Source: Bacillota bacterium (GTDB lineage: Bacteria; Bacillota; Desulfitobacteriia; Desulfitobacteriales; Desulfitobacteriaceae). From it: 19,749 nucleotides of DNA. The stretch spans positions 1 to 19,749 of the forward strand of contig JAEWCM010000029.1 of assembly GCA_023390635.1 (NCBI GenBank), given 5' to 3'. The position numbers and the translations under genes are program-made. Shown here in pieces: positions 6,704 to 14,025 of the stretch (position 1 is its first letter; each line of letters begins with the position of its first letter). Below the pieces are notes generated by a model. It did no database searches. It saw nothing but the letters and a program-made list of their open reading frames with translations, and was not told where the DNA came from.

Positions 6704-7480
6704 ATGAAAGAAACTGTAAATATAGAGAACATGAACTACTTTGATTTATTGGGCTGGCTAGATATAGGTAGTGCTCATCCCGGAGGGTTCCAATCAACGA
6801 AGTTCACTTTAGCAACGTTGAAAGTAAATATCCCAGACTATGTTCTTGATACTGGATGCGGCAGTGGCCTAACTGCATGTCATTTGGCCAAAACCACAGG
6901 GACTAAAATTGTCGGTATTGATATTAATCCCCTGATGATAGAAAAAGCACGTCTTAGGGCAGAGCAGGAAGGAGTAGCCCATCTTGTTGAGTTCAAGTTA
7001 GCAGATATATATTCACTACCCTTTGAAGATAACATATTTGATTGGATCATTACCGAATCTGCAACAATATTTTTAGATAAATTTAAAGCGTATAGTGAAA
7101 TTTACAGAGTACTTAAGCCCCAAGGTCAGATTGCTGATCTAGAAATGATAAAGTTAAAGGAATTCCCTTCTGATATTGGAACACAGATGATAGATTGCTT
7201 TGGCCCTGACACAGAACCTTTGTCTATAGAAGAATGGTGCGGTATTTTATCAAAGGTTGGGTTTATTCATGTAGAATTTAAAAATAAGAAGCTTATAAAA
7301 ACAGGCTTTCTAGGAATTGACATAAATAAAATAAAAGAGGACTGGCTGCTGCTAAGGGCCCTTAGGCACAAAATAATTGATCATCCGGAAATATTACAAA
7401 GATTAAAGAAGAATGCCGTATTTATTAAAAAAAATAGGGAATTCTTTGGATTTGGCCTTTTCTATGGACAAAAGCCATAA
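6704..7480 (+). CDS. Class I SAM-dependent methyltransferase
   Basis: The protein has 258 residues. It carries the Rossmann methyltransferase core: motif I VLDTGCGSG (47-55), the acidic end of beta-2 (GIDINPLMIEKA), a LADIYSLPFEDNIFD segment around motif III/IV, and the YRVLKPQGQ loop typical of UbiE/Methyltransf_11 proteins. An HPGG motif near residue 25 precedes the core, as in a subgroup of Firmicute enzymes. The C-terminal 90 residues are lysine-rich and not assigned. The substrate cannot be read from the sequence. It is cytosolic, monocistronic and transcribed away from the hgc-ars operon, so no link with mercury chemistry is claimed. ATG 6704 has a weak GGAG site. Confidence 0.85.
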   Translation: MKETVNIENMNYFDLLGWLDIGSAHPGGFQSTKFTLATLKVNIPDYVLDTGCGSGLTACHLAKTTGTKIVGIDINPLMIEKARLRAEQEGVAHLVEFKLADIYSLPFEDNIFDWIITESATIFLDKFKAYSEIYRVLKPQGQIADLEMIKLKEFPSDIGTQMIDCFGPDTEPLSIEEWCGILSKVGFIHVEFKNKKLIKTGFLGIDINKIKEDWLLLRALRHKIIDHPEILQRLKKNAVFIKKNREFFGFGLFYGQKP

Positions 7481-7747
7481 AACATTATCTCATAATTACA
7501 ATTAATTACGATTACTCTCACTTTAACTTTGTTTTTATATAATGACAAAAAAAAGGAAGGATCAAACCTCCCTCTGAAGCCAATTAATAACTGAAATATT
7601 TTAAATGAAAAAGAATGGAAAGAAGAACGGGAAAAAGACAGGATCACGCCACCGTGCTCTTCTATAATAAGGCATTTGGCTACCCCCTTTCTTTAAAAAG
7701 AATAATAGAGGAAGCATTTAGATAAGAAGATTATCATTTCAAGCCAT

Positions 7748-7793
7748 AACCGCCTTCTGATCATTTGGATCATCTGAGAGAAGGTGGTTTTTT
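7748..7793 (+). terminator. Rho-independent terminator
   Basis: The 11-bp stem aaccgccttct / agaaggtggtt (one wobble) is followed by six T. It lies 268 bp past the methyltransferase stop on the same strand and is the first good terminator downstream of it. Confidence 0.75.
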
Positions 7794-7856
7794 GCGTCAC
7801 CTTGTCTGTTGTACGAGCATAAAATAGAGTAAGCTCTCAATTATTTCTCCTTTTAG

Positions 7857-7885
7857 AGGCATCGTCCTTAGGGCGGTGTCTTTTT
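7857..7885 (+). terminator. Second rho-independent terminator in tandem
   Basis: The stem aggcatcgtc / ggcggtgtct (10 bp with three G-U pairs on the plus strand), the loop cttag and a run of T follow the first terminator by 64 bp. It may be a backup stop or belong to a lost gene. Confidence 0.6.
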
Positions 7886-8042
7886 ATTATGCAAGTTTTG
7901 ACGGGCAAAGGGAAAACTTGAACCGAATCGGGAAAATAAGAGAGATCTGAAGAAGATTCCTTATGAAGAGACAAAATCATTTAATGCGTTTGATTAGATG
8001 ATGCGGGAGAATCGGGCGGTGAAGCTTGATACCTGACAAACG

Positions 8043-8070
8043 TAAAAAGACCAGGCCTAGGGCCTGGTCT
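8043..8070 (-). terminator. Rho-independent terminator of the WYL - EcsC unit
   Basis: A perfect 10-bp stem (agaccaggcc / ggcctggtct) with a 3-nt loop is followed on the minus strand by TTTTTACG. It lies 68 bp past the EcsC stop. Confidence 0.88.
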
Positions 8071-8137
8071 AACTGTTTAGAGGCAATTGTGGTATTAGAG
8101 ATGGCGGCGGCGGAGATTGATTTTGATACGATTATTT

Positions 8138-8830
8138 CTAAATGTGACTTTTCGCCAAATATTTATCAGGCGTATAAAAGGATATTTCCTCCTCATAATC
8201 CAACTCTTCGTCCGGAATGAAGAACATTCTCTTAGAAGTACTTCCGATGACTTTTGTGGAAGCCAGATCCATACCCCCACCAATAATGCCCCCAACAACG
8301 GGAATAGCTTTCCCTAAATTAATGACACCTTTTTCACCGAACTTGGTAAGTAGTCTAAAGCCTACCTTTTGATTTATTTTAGTAATAGTGGCAGCAGATA
8401 TTTTTTGGATAACAGATTTTGTGAGTTTAGTACCTATTTTAATGCCAACTTCTTTTAAGATGTCTGCGGCTGCATTGCCTGTTAAACAAATGAAGACTAA
8501 GCTTTTTACAGAATCATCTTTTAAATCATGGCCACCCATATAAGCTATGGCGGCTATCATGCGCATTTGAACATATATCACACTGGACACATTGGCGGGG
8601 ATAGCTACGGGTAATGTAATTAAACCGCCTAATCCAGTTATAAAGCCCGAAGTGGCACATTTGCTCATTTGCCAGTTTATTAGACTATCACATGCTTTCT
8701 CAACGGTTGAATGTTTTCTTAAATAATCTTCAGCCAAATCTTCAGCAGAAAGTGTTCCAGGAATACCGTTCATAGATTTCTCATAGGCCCAGTCCAAAAC
8801 TTCTAGCATCTTATTATTTTTCTCGCCCAT
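8138..8830 (-). CDS. EcsC-family protein
   Basis: The protein has 230 residues. It has the EcsC family pattern: an N-terminal helical part ending in KACDSLINWQ, a hydrophobic Gly-rich segment (SGFITGLGGLITLPVAIPANV, about 61-81), the YVQMRMIAAIAYMGG helix, and a second Gly-rich VVGGIIGGGMD (178-188). The family is named after B. subtilis EcsC, which is encoded next to the EcsAB transporter, but its biochemical role is not established. No ABC transporter is present here. The start is ATG 8830 with AAAGGAG upstream. It lies 17 bp after the Cys-rich mini-protein gene and shares its transcript. Confidence 0.85.
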   Translation of the reverse strand: MGEKNNKMLEVLDWAYEKSMNGIPGTLSAEDLAEDYLRKHSTVEKACDSLINWQMSKCATSGFITGLGGLITLPVAIPANVSSVIYVQMRMIAAIAYMGGHDLKDDSVKSLVFICLTGNAAADILKEVGIKIGTKLTKSVIQKISAATITKINQKVGFRLLTKFGEKGVINLGKAIPVVGGIIGGGMDLASTKVIGSTSKRMFFIPDEELDYEEEISFYTPDKYLAKSHI

Positions 8831-8847
8831 CTTTAACTCCTTTATAA

Positions 8848-9000
8848 TTAATAATTTAAAAAGTTTAGAATCCTACATTTCCAGCAATATTTTTGCTGTA
8901 GCCTGACCAAATCCTCGATCCTTATATCATCATTACATTTGACACGAAATATTTTTCCACATCGTAAGCACCTGGTTTCCCTTTTTGACCTTATAGGCAT
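8848..9000 (-). CDS. 50-aa Cys-rich (zinc-ribbon-like) mini-protein
   Basis: A short gene reads MPIRSKRETRCLRCGKIF... to ...YCWKCRILNFLNY. It has two CxxC knuckles (C11/C14 and C39/C42) plus C22, and many basic residues, so a small zinc ribbon that contacts nucleic acid or a partner protein is plausible. ATG 9000 has a good AAGGAAG site 4-5 bp upstream. It starts 12 bp after the WYL regulator stop and ends 17 bp before the EcsC start, exactly filling the gap between them. That supports a real gene in a three-gene operon. Function is unknown. Confidence 0.75.
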   Translation of the reverse strand: MPIRSKRETRCLRCGKIFRVKCNDDIRIEDLVRLQQKYCWKCRILNFLNY

Positions 9001-9012
9001 ATCTTCCTTTGC

Positions 9013-10014
9013 TTAATTACAAGTCCCTTCGTAATTAATTGACATTCGAGATATTATATCTTTCATCTCTTGTCGGAGACTCTTAGGCTTTCTCACCTCA
9101 AGAAACTCCGCTTGGCTGAGCAGCCACATTTTAATGCCTTTGCCGAATACCGTAGCTCTGACTATGGCCTTTTCTCCTTCCTGGCCTATCACCTTGGCCG
9201 TCGGCAACCGATCACATACTGCCTCCAAGGATGGACCCCAGAAATAGAATTCTATTTCCATTGATTTTCCGGGATACATAAACTGTACTTTTTTTCTAAA
9301 TTCCCCTTCTTCAAAACGGTTTTTATAAGGGAGTACAGTGAAATTTTCTTTTGTAGAGATGACCTTATCAATCCTGTCGATCCTAAAAACAATAGGTGTC
9401 ACGTCCTTGGATTTTTTTAAAAGAGCAATCAGGTAAAAATAAAATTCTGAGAAAACTATGGCTAAGGGCTTTATAGTACGATCTACCTTTTTATTATCTT
9501 GTCTTCGATACTCGATATTGATGATCTCTCTAACTTTTATGTAATTATTGAGTTCCCAAATTCTATTGAGCAAAGGTGTCTTATGCTGTAAAGGAACATA
9601 ATGATGTTTCTCGTTTAATATGAGATCCTCGATATTTTCCCTTTCTTTACGAGTGGCAGCCTGAAAAATCAAATGATCTAAAAGTTGATCCAATTCATCT
9701 CCATTAAAAGCCCTGCTTTCCAGAATAATTTTAGCAAGTGCAAATATCTCCTGATTAGTGAGCCAATGCTCCGTAAATTTTGTTAAAAAGTATCCTTGTT
9801 TTTGCACATCATACTTAATTGTAGTGTCTACATCGAACTGTTTTTCAGCGATGTATGCTCTTAAATCTTCGATATCGCGTTGAATCGTTTTTTCGTTCAC
9901 AAAGAATTCACCAGCGAGCTGTCGCTTATTTATAAATTCGCCTTTGTTGAGCCGCTCATATATATTGAATAGTCTGAAGCTCTTGCTAAGATTGGAACCA
10001 TCAATACTGCCCAT
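9013..10014 (-). CDS. WYL-domain transcriptional regulator (DeoR-type HTH + WYL + WCX)
   Basis: The protein has 333 residues. An N-terminal winged HTH (about 12-60) includes INKRQLAGEFFVNEKTIQRDIEDLRAYI, the usual arrangement in YafY-type regulators. The middle (about 150-225) fits a WYL domain (INIEYRRQD ... KPLAIVFSEFYFYLIALL ... FRIDRIDKV), and the C-terminal WCX extension follows (about 240-320). WYL domains bind nucleic acid or nucleotide ligands; these proteins often control defence, DNA-repair or mobile genes. ATG 10014 has AGGAGGAG upstream. It leads a unit with the mini-protein and EcsC and follows the AAA+/DUF1257 genes on the same strand. An inverted repeat around its promoter suggests autoregulation. 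Confidence 0.9.
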   Translation of the reverse strand: MGSIDGSNLSKSFRLFNIYERLNKGEFINKRQLAGEFFVNEKTIQRDIEDLRAYIAEKQFDVDTTIKYDVQKQGYFLTKFTEHWLTNQEIFALAKIILESRAFNGDELDQLLDHLIFQAATRKERENIEDLILNEKHHYVPLQHKTPLLNRIWELNNYIKVREIINIEYRRQDNKKVDRTIKPLAIVFSEFYFYLIALLKKSKDVTPIVFRIDRIDKVISTKENFTVLPYKNRFEEGEFRKKVQFMYPGKSMEIEFYFWGPSLEAVCDRLPTAKVIGQEGEKAIVRATVFGKGIKMWLLSQAEFLEVRKPKSLRQEMKDIISRMSINYEGTCN

Positions 10015-10071
10015 GGAACTCCTCCTGATCTATTAGATAAGGGGATCTTTTTGCATTTTCTTTTATTATCA

Positions 10072-10133
10072 TTTCGACATTTTCATCAGATTTCCTCTGT
10101 TTACATATATTTATATGGAATATATTGTCGAAA
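10072..10133 (-). promoter_or_regulatory. Promoter region of the WYL gene framed by an inverted repeat
   Basis: The perfect 8-bp arms TTTCGACA (10072-10079) and TGTCGAAA (10126-10133) have centres 54 bp apart, close to five helical turns. The upstream arm supplies a -35-like TCGACA on the minus strand, with TATATG/TATAAA-like -10 boxes in the A/T-rich spacer. A dimeric regulator bound at both arms could loop or clamp the promoter; the WYL protein is the obvious candidate. Confidence 0.45.
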
Positions 10134-10178
10134 GGCTGGATCTCTAATAAAAGCTTCTGAATGATTTTTTAAAAAGCA

Positions 10179-10817
10179 CTATAGTCCGTTAAGCTTTAGG
10201 ACCTGAACGACTCTATCTTCGACTAAGGTATCATATTCATACGTCCATTCCCGTTTTAGATTAATTCCCAGTGAAGATTCTATTTTTTCGGTGAGATCCA
10301 AGCAGCTTTTACCCGCAACTCCAATGACGTTTTCCTTGATAATGCCGTACCGATCCAAATTCATGATCAGCTTTTTGCTTCCTTCATCCATGGAGAGAGT
10401 CACCGAATAGACGTCTTTATCGGAAGCCTCCGTAACCCTCGCACTTCCCCCCAGGCTTACGATCTCTTCCGCCATTTTTTCCACGGCGCATTTCAGGTAT
10501 TGTTTTTGGATCATAAGCGAAATTGAGGCCGATTTGTTATTCAGTTCTTCCTCGCTCAACTGATGGGATTCAAAATAGGGGACCAATCCTTTTTCTTCTT
10601 CCATGAAAAAGACATTGATCTTACCATACTTGGCCGTCAGCAACCTCCCTATAATGCGCCCCCCCATACCTAGCGTTTTACCTAACAGCATTTTGCTGAA
10701 TTGACTGCTATATTCCGACCAGATCTGGTTTTCCGGTTCCATTTTAAGATTTCTTAGCGCCTTGTATAATATTCTTTTGTCCTTGAAGCAGATATCGAAG
10801 GTGGAACAGTGACTCAT
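10179..10817 (-). CDS. DUF1257 (Ycf35-like) + DUF2997 fusion protein
   Basis: The protein has 212 residues. The N-terminus MSHCSTFDICFKDKRILYKAL matches the opening of DUF1257/Ycf35 proteins (MSH-x-T-x-I ... D-x3-L-x2-AL). Residues about 150-197 look like DUF2997: a G-x2-G-x-SC-x3-T-x2-IE-x2-LG pattern at 166-184, followed by an EYD end; DUF2997 is normally a separate protein of about 65 residues. The functions of both domains are unknown; they recur beside Ycf46-type AAA+ ATPases. ATG 10817 lies 18 bp after the ATPase stop, with AAAGGAT upstream. Assignment rests on remembered family patterns; the DUF2997 part is the less certain half. Confidence 0.72.
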   Translation of the reverse strand: MSHCSTFDICFKDKRILYKALRNLKMEPENQIWSEYSSQFSKMLLGKTLGMGGRIIGRLLTAKYGKINVFFMEEEKGLVPYFESHQLSEEELNNKSASISLMIQKQYLKCAVEKMAEEIVSLGGSARVTEASDKDVYSVTLSMDEGSKKLIMNLDRYGIIKENVIGVAGKSCLDLTEKIESSLGINLKREWTYEYDTLVEDRVVQVLKLNGL

Positions 10818-10835
10818 CTTTCACGCCATCCTTTA

Positions 10836-12443
10836 TCAAAAGTCTATGTTGCGGCCCACGCTGACTTCATCCTTTGTCCCCGCGAACTCCGTCGGATTCA
10901 TACTGGCTCTTATGGCGTTTTCATTGGCCCAATCCCGCAGCGACGTCAGATTCTCCTTATGGGATTTGGCAATGGGAACGATCCTTTCCATCGCGACGAT
11001 CAGATCCTCGGTGGTGACATCCCTGGCATTATCCTTTCTATTGATCCTTTCGCAAAACGCTTCAAGCAATCCGGCCTTTACAATGGACTCGATTTCCGAA
11101 CCCGTCAGTCTGACCCCTTCTCCCAAGGCTTCTTCACCCGAAAGTTCCACCAACTTATCCAGGTCGATAGCCTCCGGTTTTCTCCCGCAGGATTTGATCA
11201 TTATAGAGAAAATCTCCTTCCTCTCTTCAGCGGAGGGGAGATCAACAAAGAAGATCTCATCGAATCGTCCTTTTCGCAGGAATTCCGGTGGCAGATCGCG
11301 GACCTGGTTTGCAGTGGCAAAAACGAATACCGGACTCTTTTTCTCCTGCATCCAAGTTAAAAGGTTGCCGAAAACCCGAGTAGCCGTACCGCCGTCCGAG
11401 TCGCCTTTGCCTATGCCGGAAAGACCTTTCTCTATTTCATCGATCCATAAGATGGCCGGAGATACGGTTTCACATAAACTGAGCGCCATTCGCATATTGG
11501 ATTCGGACGAACCGATGATCCCGGCAAAGATCCTTCCCATATCAAGCTTCAGTAAGGGCATTCTCCAAGCTGCAGCCACACATTTGGCGCTCAGGCTTTT
11601 TCCGCATCCCGGCACACCGATCAGCAACACGCCTTTGGGGAAATCTATGCCAAAGCGTTTTGCCTCGTCAGAGAAAGCATGTTGCCTTTTCTCCAGCCAT
11701 CGTTTCAGGTTCTGCAAACCGCCTACTTTTTCGAGACTGAACTCTTCGGTCGGGATATATTCCAATATGCCGGACTTTTTGATGATCTGGCGTTTTTCCT
11801 CCAGGATCATATCCAGGTTTCCTTTCCCGATCGCCTTGTTTTTCACCAATGACTTTGCAATGCAATTCTCCATTTCATCCTTAGATAAGCCGATCCCGAC
11901 TCTGGAAAGGCCTTCAAGACTGTCGGCGCTCATGTCGATGTCCAAACCCGCTCTCCCGGTGTAGCCGGTGGAGAATGTCTCGATAATATCTTTCGTTTCT
12001 TCTTTATCCGGGAGCGGCAGTTCCATGATATTGATCTCTTTTTGCAATTCCACGGGTATCTCCATGACAGGGGAAACGAGAATCGAGTTGGAGGGAAAGC
12101 CTTCCCGGAGCTTCTGGCAAAGTTCCTTGAAAGCCCGTACAAAACCCGGCTGATTTCTGAAATAGCTATGGATGTCGCACCATATGAAAAGAGTAGGTTC
12201 CTTTGCCAGTTCCTCCGCCATCATGATAGCGGTTTTGAATTCGACACTTCTATTATCCAGCGGCTTCCCTTCGGAAATAAATCCTTGCGTTGAAGTCCAT
12301 TGGATTATCCGCTTGCCTATCTTTTGTGCCACTTCGGATACGATCCCGATTGTGCGGTTTTCCTCAAATGTTGTAATGTAAATGGCTGTGTATCTCGCTC
12401 TGATCAGATTTTCCAGTTCATCTGAGAATTCGGAAGTATTCAA
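10836..12443 (-). CDS. Ycf46-like AAA+ ATPase
   Basis: The protein has 535 residues. The N-terminal 220 residues form a degenerate RecA/AAA-like region (LENLIRARYTAIYITTFEE...; LFIWCDIHSYF), as in Ycf46. The active AAA+ module has Walker A GVPGCGKS (276-283), Walker B ILWIDE (331-336), sensor 1 ATANQ (376-380) and arginine fingers in LRKGRFD (R390, R393). Such proteins are hexameric remodelling ATPases; the client here is unknown. The start is TTG 12443, overlapping the TGA of the radical-SAM gene (TTGA) with AAGGAG 9 bp upstream, so the two are translationally coupled. A 372-codon frame on the other strand is a shadow. Confidence 0.9.
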   Translation of the reverse strand: MNTSEFSDELENLIRARYTAIYITTFEENRTIGIVSEVAQKIGKRIIQWTSTQGFISEGKPLDNRSVEFKTAIMMAEELAKEPTLFIWCDIHSYFRNQPGFVRAFKELCQKLREGFPSNSILVSPVMEIPVELQKEINIMELPLPDKEETKDIIETFSTGYTGRAGLDIDMSADSLEGLSRVGIGLSKDEMENCIAKSLVKNKAIGKGNLDMILEEKRQIIKKSGILEYIPTEEFSLEKVGGLQNLKRWLEKRQHAFSDEAKRFGIDFPKGVLLIGVPGCGKSLSAKCVAAAWRMPLLKLDMGRIFAGIIGSSESNMRMALSLCETVSPAILWIDEIEKGLSGIGKGDSDGGTATRVFGNLLTWMQEKKSPVFVFATANQVRDLPPEFLRKGRFDEIFFVDLPSAEERKEIFSIMIKSCGRKPEAIDLDKLVELSGEEALGEGVRLTGSEIESIVKAGLLEAFCERINRKDNARDVTTEDLIVAMERIVPIAKSHKENLTSLRDWANENAIRASMNPTEFAGTKDEVSVGRNIDF

Positions 12444-12970
12444 AATGATCGTCTCCTTAACATTAATTCCGGATAACCGGTTACAACTTTCTCTTTTTTC
12501 CCTACCACAAATTCAACAGCCCGAAGCGGCAGCACCTCTTCAGGGATAATCCGTCCCGTGACGATCAACAACACTTTATTCTCCCATATCATCCCCGGAA
12601 TATATCGGCCACAGAGGGCGGCATCCACCATCCCTGCTACATGTCGTTTCATGTTGTCCGCTTGAATCTCAGCCAAAGTATAGCCGGTAAATAGAAAAAT
12701 AGTTGCTTCCGAAATTTTGCGGAAAGCCGTAATGAATTCCGCCAATCCTTCACTTTGATCCAACGGCTCCCCTCCTGACAGAGTAAGTCCCGGCTGTCGG
12801 AAGGAAGCAATGGTTTCGGCCAATCGTCGAGGAACATAACGAATACCTTTGGTAAGCTCATGGGTTTCCTGGTTGAAACATCCCTGACATCGCAGGGTGC
12901 AGCCCTGAGTCCAAAGTACACTACGCTCACCTGCTCCATTGACCCTACTACTGGGCAAGATCTTATGCAC
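12440..12970 (-). CDS. Radical-SAM protein, NrdG-like (4Fe-4S single cluster)
   Basis: The protein has 176 residues. The radical-SAM cluster motif C24-TLR-C28-QG-C31 is followed by F, and the SAM-binding LSGGEP motif lies near residue 65. Size and fold signs (SRVNGAGERSVLWTQGC) resemble anaerobic ribonucleotide reductase activases, but no nrdD is present and it is fused by overlap to the Ycf46-like ATPase gene. A role in activating or modifying a partner of that module is inferred, not NrdD activation. The annotated start is GTG 12970, but the good AAGGGGGAG site is about 18 bp upstream, better placed for an ATT codon at about 12982 that would add four residues (MDIW). The exact start is therefore uncertain. 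Confidence 0.85.
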   Translation of the reverse strand: MHKILPSSRVNGAGERSVLWTQGCTLRCQGCFNQETHELTKGIRYVPRRLAETIASFRQPGLTLSGGEPLDQSEGLAEFITAFRKISEATIFLFTGYTLAEIQADNMKRHVAGMVDAALCGRYIPGMIWENKVLLIVTGRIIPEEVLPLRAVEFVVGKKEKVVTGYPELMLRRRSF

Positions 12971-13000
12971 CCAAATATCAATAGCTATCTCCCCCTTGAA

Positions 13001-13954
13001 TTACAAGTCAATCACTCTAACTATGGCTTTGCCCATGTCATTGTTTTGCAGTATGTTATCATTTTTAAAATCAATAAAATCCAACTCACGAATAGCAATT
13101 CTCCTAAGGTCTTTCCGTCGCCCATCCGGTAAATTTTCCAATTTGCATTCTCTTTTCTCCGTATTTCTAATCCCCAGTTTACGCTGATCCAGTTCTTTAA
13201 GAAGAAATGCCATGAATTCTTCAGGCGAATCCATATGACTTTGACCCAATAACTTTACCTGTATTAGTTGATTATCTCTTCCAATGGTAAACAGATAGCT
13301 TCCCCCATAAATTCCTGCCCGAACAATGCCCAGCCGATTTACCTGAGACAATAAACATGAATATTGATCCGCCTCATTCCTGTTCCTGAAACTCACACAT
13401 ATAAAGCGATCTTGCGTAACCAACAGTATTTTGCTGCCCTTTTTAAGGTCCGTCCAATCAGCAAAATCCTTGTATAAAGCTCTCACAATGACCCCGTCGT
13501 TAATGATCTTCAGTTCCTCTAATTCAAAATATGTGACATCATCTATTGTTACATGTAACCTGATTCTTCCCTTCAAGTTGGTTTGAATATAGATAACCGG
13601 CAGCAGGGCCTTGATAATATTTGTTAGATCAAAATGAATCAGATTAAAAATTATGGGGATGGCAAACAAACTTTGAATGATAGTATATTGCCGCAACCGG
13701 TTCTGTGAAGATTGCCGATAAAACTTGAAGCCCTGATGGGGCTCATACGCCTTTACCTGATAACTCTGATTCATAAGCCGTTTCAAGGAATAGCCCAATA
13801 ATGCAGTGATGAGCCCCAATATCAGGCCATCATAGTAATCCTGCTCCAAAAGCAATTCCAATGCTAATATCCCTGCAAAACTCATCACGATAGTCAGGAC
13901 AACTTTTCTCCACCGCACGCCTCTTTGAAATTGTTTATCCGAGTATTTGTCCAA
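13001..13954 (-). CDS. Membrane-anchored protein of unknown function
   Basis: The protein has 317 residues. Two hydrophobic helices near the N-terminus (VVLTIVMSFAGILALELLL; GLILGLITALLGYSL) and a second pair (about 92-123) anchor it. The remaining 190 residues are soluble and beta-rich, resembling a PH-like or YcxB-like cytoplasmic domain (VTIDDVTYFELEELKIINDGVIVRAL ... ILLVTQDRFICVSFRNRNEADQYSCLL), but I cannot assign a family. The start is TTG 13954 with GAAGGTG upstream. The stop is 30 bp before the radical-SAM gene, so it is probably co-transcribed with it. Function unknown. Confidence 0.72.
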   Translation of the reverse strand: MDKYSDKQFQRGVRWRKVVLTIVMSFAGILALELLLEQDYYDGLILGLITALLGYSLKRLMNQSYQVKAYEPHQGFKFYRQSSQNRLRQYTIIQSLFAIPIIFNLIHFDLTNIIKALLPVIYIQTNLKGRIRLHVTIDDVTYFELEELKIINDGVIVRALYKDFADWTDLKKGSKILLVTQDRFICVSFRNRNEADQYSCLLSQVNRLGIVRAGIYGGSYLFTIGRDNQLIQVKLLGQSHMDSPEEFMAFLLKELDQRKLGIRNTEKRECKLENLPDGRRKDLRRIAIRELDFIDFKNDNILQNNDMGKAIVRVIDL

Positions 13955-14025
13955 TTCTTTTCACCTTCAGTTAAATGAATAATTATGCTCTTCATCTTTT
14001 ATAGTCAGAATACCCTGAGCTCATA

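Larger units (their letters stand above)
7481..8042. other. Stretch without a convincing gene
   Basis: It holds two plus-strand terminators (7748-7793, 7857-7885) and otherwise short, broken open frames. A 36-codon frame at 7615-7725 (ending NKAFGYPLSLKRIIEEAFR) and fragments around 7940-8030 (KKIPYEETKSFNAFD, then a stop) have protein-like composition but no ribosome site. The stretch may be the eroded remains of former genes. I see no RNA gene in it. Confidence 0.45.

Noticed and set aside
6567..6797. Minus-strand 76-codon frame over the methyltransferase promoter
   Set aside because: It overlaps the start of a gene with clear methyltransferase motifs and its composition is not protein-like.
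7615..7725. 36-codon frame (MERRTGKRQDHATVLFYNKAF...)
   Set aside because: It has no ribosome site, a stop codon two codons upstream and no recognised family. It is kept only as a possible remnant.
8026..8220. Plus-strand 64-codon frame across the EcsC terminator
   Set aside because: It contains the perfect terminator palindrome and overlaps the end of the EcsC gene. It is not a plausible gene.
10846..11964. Long plus-strand open frame (372 codons) opposite the AAA+ ATPase gene
   Set aside because: It is antisense to a gene with complete Walker A, Walker B and arginine-finger motifs. Its translation is Ser/Pro-rich and shadow-like, and it has no ribosome site.
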